The notes beneath the pieces are model-generated. The model saw nothing but the letters and a program-made list of their open reading frames with translations, searched no databases and was not told the origin of the DNA. DNA of 30,432 nucleotides from JBCBST01 sp039819115 (lineage in GTDB: Bacteria; Bacteroidota; Rhodothermia; Balneolales; Balneolaceae). A program made the position numbers and the translations under genes. The DNA lies in the NCBI GenBank assembly GCA_039819115.1, contig JBCBST010000030.1:1-30432 (forward strand), in the 5' to 3' direction. How positions within the stretch are numbered: the stretch's first letter is position 1; each line of letters starts with the position of its first letter. Shown piece by piece: positions 23,611-30,432 of this stretch.

Positions 23611-24666
23611 TTATAGCCATTTACGTTTTTGCATCCACACCCACAGCCCGATAGCCAGTACGAGCATGGTGCCCAATAAGGTGGGATAACCCCACTTCCA
23701 TCCTAACTCGGGCATATATTCAAAGTTCATCCCATAAATGCCGGCTAAAAACGTAAGAGGAATGAAGATGGCGGCAACGATAGTAAGCACCTTCATAATC
23801 GCGTTCATCTCATTGCTGACCAACGACAGGTGTAAGTCCATGAGGCCGGACAGTAACTCCCGATGCTCGGCCATCACCTGGCTTACATAGCTTACGTGGC
23901 TCTTTAAATCTTCAAAAAAATGGGCGATATCATCAGAAATCAGCTCTGTTTCAGATTCAATGAGATCGCGAACTGCAATATCCAGAGGGAGTATGTACTT
24001 ACGTAACTGGGTGAGTTCTTTTTTCAGGTTGTTGATTTCTGCTACCAGCTTTTGGGAGTTTTCCCTGTAAATGCGTTCTTCCAGTTCTTCTATCCGATTG
24101 CCAAACTCGTTAATAACGACCATGTAGTTATCGGTAACCGATTCGAGCAGGGCAAAGAGCAGGTAATCGTTACCGCGCGACCGTATTTTGCCACTCGATT
24201 TAAGAATACGCTGACGCAATGGTTCAAATACATCGCCTTCTTTTTCCTGAAAGGAAATCAAAAAATCGGTACCCAGAACCAGACTCAGATGCTCAGTATC
24301 CGTTTTCCCAGTGGTTGTATCGAATCGTAACATCTTGAGCGTTACATACAATCGTTCTTCGAAGTCTTCCATCTTCGGCAGCTCCGATACATTCAGCACA
24401 TCCTCTAAAATCAGGTTTTCGATATGGAACTGTTTTCCCAACTGCTCAATTACTTCCAGGTTATGCAGCCCGGTAACATTGTACCAGTTTACCCATCCCT
24501 TATTGGGAACAAGAGTAGGTATGGTTGAAGGGGGGACTGGGTTACGGGCTAGCTCTTCCTTTCTATACCTCATACATTCTATAGTGAGAGGGATGGAGGT
24601 ATATGAGCCGGTATAAACCAGCGTTCCCGGTGCTTTACCCAGGGTTTGTTGAATGGTCGCTTCCAT
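23611..24666 (-). CDS. corA: CorA-family magnesium/cobalt transporter
   Basis: The ATG at 24666 gives 351 aa beginning MEATIQQTLGKAPGTLVYTG. The longer frame from 24846 would add 60 residues translated from inside the upstream MscS gene and looks spurious. The large cytosolic domain holds the typical LDIAVRDLIESETEL and LNVSELPKMEDFEERLYVTL segments and a long stalk helix. The C-terminus has two transmembrane helices, with the selectivity motif YGMNF (GMN at 312-314) closing the first and a basic KRKWL tail. CorA forms pentameric Mg2+ channels in the inner membrane. Its start lies 32 nt inside the end of the MscS gene, indicating translational coupling. No strong Shine-Dalgarno is visible. 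Confidence 0.92.
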   Translation of the reverse strand: MEATIQQTLGKAPGTLVYTGSYTSIPLTIECMRYRKEELARNPVPPSTIPTLVPNKGWVNWYNVTGLHNLEVIEQLGKQFHIENLILEDVLNVSELPKMEDFEERLYVTLKMLRFDTTTGKTDTEHLSLVLGTDFLISFQEKEGDVFEPLRQRILKSSGKIRSRGNDYLLFALLESVTDNYMVVINEFGNRIEELEERIYRENSQKLVAEINNLKKELTQLRKYILPLDIAVRDLIESETELISDDIAHFFEDLKSHVSYVSQVMAEHRELLSGLMDLHLSLVSNEMNAIMKVLTIVAAIFIPLTFLAGIYGMNFEYMPELGWKWGYPTLLGTMLVLAIGLWVWMQKRKWL

Positions 24667-25525
24667 CGGCAGGGGGCTGGTTTTTGAATACAAGGGTACG
24701 ATACGGGAAAGGGATCTCAATCCCTTCGGCATCAAAGCGCTTTTTAACGGCTGATAAATAATCCGATTTGAGCTCAAAACCGGATACCGGGTCTTTGGTC
24801 CAGATGAAAACCCGGAGCATAATCGAGCTTTCCGCAAAGTTAACAAGTCGGATTAAGATCTGTGGTTTACCGTCAGCGATGTCCTGGGGAGTGCGCACAT
24901 CGATGTGTAGAGGGTGTTTTATCGCTTCTTCCGCGAGGATGGTTTTTGCCAGATCCAGATCGGAGTCGTAACTGATACCTACCTCAATGCGGTTACAAAT
25001 TCTTGGGTCGGCCACATTCCAGTTGATGATGGTTTCCCGGCTGATGGTTGAGTTTGGGATGATGATGCGTTTATTGTCCCAGTCTTTAATAACGGTGTGA
25101 CGTAAGGTAATATCTTCAATCACGCCGGTGTTTGTTCCAATCTGCACAATGTCCTTAATCCGAAATGGCTTAAAAATGACGATAAAAATACCACCAACGA
25201 TGTTGGAAAGTGCTTCCTGAGAGGCAAAACCAAGTACAATAGTCACCACACCCGCACCAGCAAACAGGGTGACACCATAGGCCCGAAGCTGAGGAATGGA
25301 GTACAAAATGACAATGAGAGCGATGGTATAAATGAAAGCTGTAACCGCATTCTGAAGAAAGCGGTAATTGGTGGTATCCTCCTCATTTTTACCGGCGGTT
25401 TTATCGGCCACTTTCCGAAATACCATTCGAAACAAGCGGGAGCTTGCGTACGCTACTACAAGCACCGAAATAATGATTACCGCATATCTGGCGTAGGGTA
25501 TTAGAAGCTCAAGTTCAGGTAGCAT
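24635..25525 (-). CDS. mscS: MscS-family mechanosensitive ion channel
   Basis: I use the ATG at 25525 (296 aa); the TTG two codons upstream would add only two residues. Three transmembrane helices are visible at about residues 10-30 (YAVIIISVLVVAYASS), 58-80 and 84-112. The last includes GAGVVTIVLGFASQEALSN, the pore-lining TM3 that is rich in Gly and Ala. The cytosolic beta domain follows (FRIKDIVQIGTNTGVIEDI, then IPNSTISRETIINW), and the C-terminal domain includes LRVFIWTKD. MscS proteins vent small solutes on hypo-osmotic shock. It lies 36 nt after the YfcC-like gene and overlaps the CorA start. This suggests one ion and osmotic transport unit. Confidence 0.93.
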   Translation of the reverse strand: MLPELELLIPYARYAVIIISVLVVAYASSRLFRMVFRKVADKTAGKNEEDTTNYRFLQNAVTAFIYTIALIVILYSIPQLRAYGVTLFAGAGVVTIVLGFASQEALSNIVGGIFIVIFKPFRIKDIVQIGTNTGVIEDITLRHTVIKDWDNKRIIIPNSTISRETIINWNVADPRICNRIEVGISYDSDLDLAKTILAEEAIKHPLHIDVRTPQDIADGKPQILIRLVNFAESSIMLRVFIWTKDPVSGFELKSDYLSAVKKRFDAEGIEIPFPYRTLVFKNQPPADGSDHSTNPG

Positions 25526-25561
25526 TTGCAATGCAAGGTCGAATGGTGTTTGGGAATGGTA

Positions 25562-26896
25562 TTATAATCCCAACCCGATGGCAACAAAAATAGCAACCAA
25601 CCCAAATGCCAGTAGCAACAGGTACGGTTTTATGCAGAATTGAATCCATTCCTTGTAGCTGCTTTTGGCAGCCACCAGCATGGCCAACAGGGCCCCATTT
25701 GTCGGAGTAATCAAATCCATAAGTATAGCGCCAAACTGATAACACATAATCATAACCTGACGCGACATACCTAGTAAATCGGCCAGTGGAGCAAGTAAAG
25801 GCATGGTAAGCACGGCCTGACCGGAGTTGCTGGCAACCGGAATATGAAGTAAGGCCTGGGAAAGGGTCATGCCCACAGCTGATAGTGCTACTGGTACTTC
25901 CTCCAGCGGAGTGAATAACCCATACACCATGGTATCTATGATTTGTCCATCATCAAAAATGAGATACATACTTCGTGCCAACCCAACAACGACGGCTGCA
26001 AAGGCCATTTCCTGAAAACCAGTGGCATAAGCTTTTGACGTTCCGTTTATACCCAGTTTTCCGATAAAACCACACAATATTCCCATTCCAAAAAACAAAG
26101 CGGACATCTGGTTATAGTCCCAGTTCCATTCCAGGATGCCATATACCATAACACCAAAAGTGATCACAAATAAACTCAGAATAATACCAGACCGAATGGA
26201 AAAGGCAGTGTCATGGTCCATATCCAACGTAGTGCTTTTAACGGATTCATCTTTTCCATTCCGGATCACCCAGCTAATCCAAAAGGTGAGAGCAATCAGG
26301 AATAGGATAACACGAAAGGCCCACCCGGATAAGGGTTCTACATCAGCAACTTTTTGGGCGAGCAGGGTCCCAAATGGATTGATGGGGCTGAATGTGGCTC
26401 CGATCGCAGCAGAGCCGGCGCTGATAGCCACCATACTGACTCTACGATAACCCAGACGATCGCCCAGGACAACCAGGAAGGGGATCATCGCTATGATCTC
26501 TTCAAAGGTATTATTCAGAAACCCCACGGTAGCGAAGACCACCCCCAGCACAATAAGCACTTTAAACTGGGAATCGGGAAACGCTCTGATCAACGCATGT
26601 AACCCTTCGTTAAAGGCTCCGGTTTTGTCGATCACAACAAACGCTCCGCCTATAATCAAAATCAGGATCACAATATCTGCACCGAATACGACTCCTTCCG
26701 GTACCTTCACGAACATCTCAAAGAAACCAACCGGCTCAGCTTCAGTCTGCTGGTAACTACCGGGCACAATCACGTCCCTTCCGGTCTCCGGGTCGGCGAT
26801 ACGCTGATATTGACCGGCAGGAAGAAGATGCGTAAGCAAAGTGGCCAGTACAATGAAAGAAAGAAGAATGGCCAGGGGATGAGGGAAGGATTTCAT
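25562..26896 (-). CDS. YfcC/DcuC-like membrane transporter
   Basis: This 444 aa polytopic protein has about 11-12 hydrophobic segments. It starts MKSFPHPLAILLSFIVLATL and contains the family block ADIVILILIIGGAFVVIDKT, NNTFEEIIAMIPFLV and GSAAIGATFSPINPFGTLLA. A similar repeat near the end reads HIPVASNSGQAVLTMPLLAP, then DLITPTNGALLAMLV. The internal repeat of G(S/A)xxxP-rich re-entrant loops is typical of the C4-dicarboxylate carrier clan (YfcC/DcuC/AbgT-like). These export or import small organic acids or amino acids. I cannot read the substrate from sequence. It is 50 nt downstream of the MEMO-family gene and 36 nt upstream of the MscS gene. Confidence 0.82.
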   Translation of the reverse strand: MKSFPHPLAILLSFIVLATLLTHLLPAGQYQRIADPETGRDVIVPGSYQQTEAEPVGFFEMFVKVPEGVVFGADIVILILIIGGAFVVIDKTGAFNEGLHALIRAFPDSQFKVLIVLGVVFATVGFLNNTFEEIIAMIPFLVVLGDRLGYRRVSMVAISAGSAAIGATFSPINPFGTLLAQKVADVEPLSGWAFRVILFLIALTFWISWVIRNGKDESVKSTTLDMDHDTAFSIRSGIILSLFVITFGVMVYGILEWNWDYNQMSALFFGMGILCGFIGKLGINGTSKAYATGFQEMAFAAVVVGLARSMYLIFDDGQIIDTMVYGLFTPLEEVPVALSAVGMTLSQALLHIPVASNSGQAVLTMPLLAPLADLLGMSRQVMIMCYQFGAILMDLITPTNGALLAMLVAAKSSYKEWIQFCIKPYLLLLAFGLVAIFVAIGLGL

Positions 26897-26946
26897 AGTC
26901 GTTCTATAAGAGTGATCTGGCTGGTGGACATGTGGAAGCGTTCATA

Positions 26947-28218
26947 TTATTCTTCAAACAGAATGCTGCCATAACTAACGGCACTTTCCCGGTCCCGTTC
27001 ATCCCATAACTCCCGTCCCAAAACGGTACCGCGTATTGATGGAAACATCGTTTTGAATGCCATTAAAGGAGGGAAGCCACAAATCCTGAAAGCGTCGTAG
27101 TTCGACTGCATAACGGAGTGCAGCTCCCGGGATGAATCTGCCGCAGCGTTCAGAAACTGTAAGTCAAACGCTTCCACATCATCAAAAAAGGTATGGGCGG
27201 GTCGGTCGTCCCCAAACTTCTTACCAACATGAGACAGGTCACCACTGATCAGGTAAAACGTGTCTTTACTGGGAGGAAAAGCCCGGCGCATCGCTTCTGC
27301 AAAAGACTGTAGCTGTTTACCGGTATAGCCATCCCGCTGGTACAGAATCTCATCCAGGTTTCCTACTAAAATGGGGATAATCTCAAACGGGTGTGACCAG
27401 ATATGATTTAGAAAAAGTGCATGTATATCAATGGAATGTTCCACACGAAAAGCCCGGTCATGCAAACTCAGTCCGGCCTGTCGGGCATCAAAGGATGGGG
27501 GAGTGTTCGCATGTTTTACGGGTTGATTTAACGCGTTTAAGAGCTGTTCTTGTCCGATGGAAGGGGCAATGCCGTTAGGAAGATGAAAGGATTTTCCGGA
27601 GAAGATAAAAGGGTGTTCTTTATATAGATCCTGGTACCAGCCACTGTAGTGGGAAGTACCTAAAATCACTACTCGTTTGGGTTTGAGATGGCGAACAGCG
27701 GAGAAAGCCCGCACATAGCTTTTCATACCTACCCTTGGATCTATATGCGGGGCATACAAGGCGATGGCTTTATGGTGTGGGGTCAGAGTTGGGTACGTTC
27801 GAAAAGCATCATCTAGCCAGGTGGTAACCTCTTCTGCGCTGTTCGGTACCGCTCCATCCGTTAATGATGTGGCATGGGTGGTATGTTGTTCATATTGGTG
27901 CTCTAACTCAGCCGATTTATGCCTAAACGAGGTCGATTCCAGTAATGCATGTTTGTCCAGGAATTGAACATAGCGCAGAACATCATGCTTCGTAATGTCC
28001 GGAGTGCAAAAATGCATGATGTCGTCTATGCTCCGGTTGCCGTCAATAAGGGATAATAACGATTCTGAATCTGCTGGTAATGCAAAGTTTGGCGTGGCAT
28101 ATCCCATTTGATCATAGAAGGCGACCACCGTTTCGCCGTTGGAATGCGCTGTGTATCGCTGAAGATCGTATCTGAGGGGAGGAATGGATTGTGAGAACGA
28201 GTTGAACACCTGGTGCAT
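26947..28218 (-). CDS. MEMO1-family protein (AmmeMemoRadiSam system protein B) with N-terminal winged-helix-like domain
   Basis: The ATG at 28218 (423 aa, MHQVFNSFSQSIPPLRYDLQ) is preferred over the upstream start at 28272 because it begins just before the conserved LRYDLQ region and follows AAGG. Residues 52-94 (SLLSLIDGNRSIDDIMHF, then HDVLRYVQFLDKHALLES) resemble a PqqD-like winged-helix fold seen at the N-terminus of long bacterial MEMO proteins. The MEMO domain follows from about 145, with metal-site counterparts APHIDPRVG (His158), GTSHYSG (His190), SGDLSHVG (Asp327, His330) and RICG (Cys380). Human MEMO1 uses His, His and Cys for metal binding. The AMMECR1 and radical SAM partners, after which the system is named, are not in this window. 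Its biochemical role is unknown. Confidence 0.85.
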   Translation of the reverse strand: MHQVFNSFSQSIPPLRYDLQRYTAHSNGETVVAFYDQMGYATPNFALPADSESLLSLIDGNRSIDDIMHFCTPDITKHDVLRYVQFLDKHALLESTSFRHKSAELEHQYEQHTTHATSLTDGAVPNSAEEVTTWLDDAFRTYPTLTPHHKAIALYAPHIDPRVGMKSYVRAFSAVRHLKPKRVVILGTSHYSGWYQDLYKEHPFIFSGKSFHLPNGIAPSIGQEQLLNALNQPVKHANTPPSFDARQAGLSLHDRAFRVEHSIDIHALFLNHIWSHPFEIIPILVGNLDEILYQRDGYTGKQLQSFAEAMRRAFPPSKDTFYLISGDLSHVGKKFGDDRPAHTFFDDVEAFDLQFLNAAADSSRELHSVMQSNYDAFRICGFPPLMAFKTMFPSIRGTVLGRELWDERDRESAVSYGSILFEE

Positions 28219-28291
28219 CCTTATATTTGAGAAGGCAAATATCAGAAAGTCGATCTCTGATTCATAATTCAAAATCAGAAAAAACGCAGGG

Positions 28292-30364
28292 TTACCCCAT
28301 TCCGTAAAACTTCACTTTTTGTTGGTAATAGGGTTCAAATACCTTGCGGAGTGCTGTATGTTTTTCGTCCTTTAAATCGGGGTCATTTTGAATAATACGG
28401 TGAGCTGCTTCTTTTGCCTGAGCAAGTAAGAACTGGTCTTCCACAATATCGGCATAGTTAAAATCAGGCAACCCGCTTTGTTTGGTGCCTAAAAAATCGC
28501 CCGGACCCCGCAGTCTTAAATCAGCTTCTGCAATTTTGAATCCGTCATTGGTCTCTTCCATGGTATTTAAACGGAAGCGCCCCGATTTGCTCACTTTCAC
28601 ATCGGGCATGAGGATACAATAGCTCTGGCGGTCACCCCGTCCGATACGGCCCCGGAGCTGATGGAGCTGAGAAAGCCCAAACCGTTCGGCATGTTCTATA
28701 ATCATTACACTGGCATTGGGTACATCTACTCCCACCTCAATCACTGTTGTGGCAACCAAAATCTGGACTTCGTTTTTCCTGAACTTAGCCATGATGGCTT
28801 CTTTTTCGTCCGATTTCATTTTGCCGTGGAGTAACCCAACCTCCACATGCGGGAATCGTTCTTTAAGCTTTTGAAAACCTGCTGTTGCGTCTTTGAGGTC
28901 TAAGGCTTCCGATTCTTCCACCAGTGGGAAGACTACATAGATCTGGCCACCCACCTTAAGCTCTTCATCTACAAAACGATACACGTCTTCCCGTTTTTTC
29001 TGCCCCCGGATTGCGGTCTTAATCGGTTTTCTCCCGGACGGTAATCCCTGTATGATGGAAACATCGAGATCGGCATACACCGTCATGGCAAGCGAACGGG
29101 GAATGGGGGTGGCACTCATGACCAATATATGGGGATGATCTCCCTTGTTTAACAATTCTGCGCGTTGCTGAACCCCAAACCGGTGCTGCTCATCGATTAC
29201 GGCCAGTCCCAGTTGGTGGAAGCGAACATCTTTCTGAATAATGGCATGGGTGCCCACTATAATTTGTGCCTTTCCTCCTTCGATATCAGTAAGTATATCC
29301 GTTCGTAGCTTTGGGGATTGCCCACCTACTAATAATCGAATGGATACACCCAGTGGTTCAAGAAACCTGGACAACGTATGGTAATGCTGTTCGGCCAGGA
29401 TCTCGGTTGGTGCCAGAAACACCGCCTGGAATCCATTATCCAAGGCCATTAACAGTGATCCGATAGCTACAACGGTTTTACCGGCACCCACATCTCCCTG
29501 TATTAACCGATTCATTTGCCGGCCCGAACGTACGTCTTTCTTTATATCGCGTAAAGCTGCTTTTTGGCCTTCTGTGAGTTCAAAGGGCAACGTTTCTTTA
29601 AAAAACCGGGACGTATACCCATCCATCTTTTCAAAGACATGACCTGATTTTCGTTCTTCAACATGTAGCTTGATGCGTTCCATACCCAGTTCAAACAGGA
29701 ACAACTCTTCAAATTTAAACCGGTTGAGCGCAGCTTTGTGCCCGGAATGTGATGTTGGGATATGAATCATATGGAAGGCTTCCTTCCGTTCAGGCAACTT
29801 TTGTTCCTCAAGGAGATACCCGGGGAGAAAATCAGGTAAGGGGGTAGCATTGAGAATGACTTTGATCCACGATTGAATGAGCCTGCTCGTGATTCGGGCG
29901 GAGCTCAGGCCTTTGCTTCCGGGATAAATAGGAACAATCTGAGAGAATGCTTTGAGATCATTTGCTTCCGATAGCTTATGTACTTCGGGATGAGCCATGG
30001 TGATTGATGTACCATATCGCTTTACTTCTCCAAAAAAGGCAACGGTTTCACCGGGGTTGAACAGCTTTTTGAAATAACTGCTGCCTCTGAACCATACCCC
30101 TTTTAATACGGCGTTTTCTTCTTCAATCGATACTTCCAGTCTCTTCTTCTTCTTTCCAAAACCGATTTCCTGCACCTTTTTTACCACACCGGCAACGGTG
30201 ACCTGTTCTCCCGACCCTCTCAAATGGCGTATCGAAAGGGTATTACTTCTGTCCAGGTAGGAACGGGGGAAGAAGCCGAGTAAATCCAGAGAGGTGTGGA
30301 TGTCCTCTGCAGCGAGCGCTTCGAGGCGTTTAGGGTTCAGGTTGGTAAGTTTGGTGAGATTCAA
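28292..30364 (-). CDS. recG: ATP-dependent DNA helicase RecG
   Basis: This 690 aa protein is close to E. coli RecG in length. The N-terminal wedge/OB domain runs from about 1 to 250 (VAGVVKKVQEIGFGKKKKRL; HPEVH). The helicase motifs are GDVGAGKT (Walker A, 290-297), VGTHAIIQ (about 370), DEQHRFG (Walker B, 391-397) and MSATPIPRSL. The second RecA lobe ends with ATTVIEVGVDVPNA and QLRGRIGRGDRQSYC, then a TRG-like block near LRGPGDFLGTKQSG. RecG remodels stalled replication forks and branched DNA. The start is TTG at 30364: a TGA lies in frame 21 nt upstream, and no ATG occurs in the gap. It heads a close series of - strand genes, 73 nt before the MEMO gene. Confidence 0.95.
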   Translation of the reverse strand: MNLTKLTNLNPKRLEALAAEDIHTSLDLLGFFPRSYLDRSNTLSIRHLRGSGEQVTVAGVVKKVQEIGFGKKKKRLEVSIEEENAVLKGVWFRGSSYFKKLFNPGETVAFFGEVKRYGTSITMAHPEVHKLSEANDLKAFSQIVPIYPGSKGLSSARITSRLIQSWIKVILNATPLPDFLPGYLLEEQKLPERKEAFHMIHIPTSHSGHKAALNRFKFEELFLFELGMERIKLHVEERKSGHVFEKMDGYTSRFFKETLPFELTEGQKAALRDIKKDVRSGRQMNRLIQGDVGAGKTVVAIGSLLMALDNGFQAVFLAPTEILAEQHYHTLSRFLEPLGVSIRLLVGGQSPKLRTDILTDIEGGKAQIIVGTHAIIQKDVRFHQLGLAVIDEQHRFGVQQRAELLNKGDHPHILVMSATPIPRSLAMTVYADLDVSIIQGLPSGRKPIKTAIRGQKKREDVYRFVDEELKVGGQIYVVFPLVEESEALDLKDATAGFQKLKERFPHVEVGLLHGKMKSDEKEAIMAKFRKNEVQILVATTVIEVGVDVPNASVMIIEHAERFGLSQLHQLRGRIGRGDRQSYCILMPDVKVSKSGRFRLNTMEETNDGFKIAEADLRLRGPGDFLGTKQSGLPDFNYADIVEDQFLLAQAKEAAHRIIQNDPDLKDEKHTALRKVFEPYYQQKVKFYGMG

Positions 30365-30432
30365 CTGATATATTGTTGTGTATCACTTAATCAAAAAAAA
30401 TCATCTTCGAATCCCGTTTTTGAATGACTTTT

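Noticed and set aside
24667..24846. 60-residue N-terminal extension of CorA
   Set aside because: It lies inside the MscS gene and does not match CorA; the ATG at 24666 begins the family-like sequence.
1..30432. tRNA, rRNA, riboswitch, prophage or toxin-antitoxin genes
   Set aside because: I saw no cloverleaf, rRNA block, known riboswitch core or typical toxin-antitoxin pair, but I could not run covariance searches.

Overview
The window looks like chromosomal DNA from an FCB-group bacterium (Bacteroidota, or the related Balneolota/Rhodothermota). The evidence is a SusC/SusD pair, a C-terminal type IX secretion sorting domain on a cytochrome, a GldC homologue, several Cys-anchored lipoproteins and start-proximal TAnnTTTG-like promoter boxes. 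The Balneolota-like placement is my inference from gene content; no rRNA or other marker gene is present. I found no tRNA, rRNA, CRISPR array, intact mobile element or prophage.

Layout. (1) 1-2823: a DUF305 lipoprotein, whose start codon begins one base before the window, and a large LVIVD-repeat lipoprotein, closed by a strong terminator. (2) 2919-4394 (-): an SthA-like soluble transhydrogenase lacking both redox cysteines. (3) 4565-7171 (+): a secreted DUF5117/DUF5118-type zinc metalloprotease, then a terminator shared with the converging gene. (4) 7254-9117 (-): a TlpA-like thioredoxin lipoprotein followed 4 nt later by S-adenosylhomocysteine hydrolase. (5) 9118-9701: a non-coding stretch with an array of short direct repeats that looks like the end of an IS21-type element. 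(6) 9702-13997 (+): a SusC/SusD outer-membrane uptake pair, followed by about 80 bp resembling the C-terminus of a second, lost SusD. (7) 14158-18994 (+): L-2-hydroxyglutarate oxidase, a GlcD/GlpC-type FAD/Fe-S 2-hydroxyacid dehydrogenase, and a small c-type cytochrome with a T9SS tail. (8) 19085-20791 (-): RecN, divergent from an RluD-family pseudouridine synthase (20933-21928, +). (9) 21925-22827 (-): an NMT1/THI5-fold protein with no signal peptide. (10) 23208-23540 (+): GldC. (11) 23611-30364 (-): RecG, MEMO-family protein, YfcC-like transporter, MscS channel and CorA transporter, closely spaced and probably co-transcribed.

Most genes are recognisable housekeeping or envelope functions. 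The least expected features are the decayed SusD tail and IS-like repeats on either side of the SusCD pair, a 9-mer placed exactly 3 nt before two start codons (suggesting leaderless transcripts), the paired hydroxyacid-oxidising enzymes next to a surface cytochrome, the cytosolic THI5-fold protein lacking Thi5 catalytic residues, and the MEMO protein with an N-terminal winged-helix-like domain. I do not see a clearly new multi-gene system; these are the best leads.
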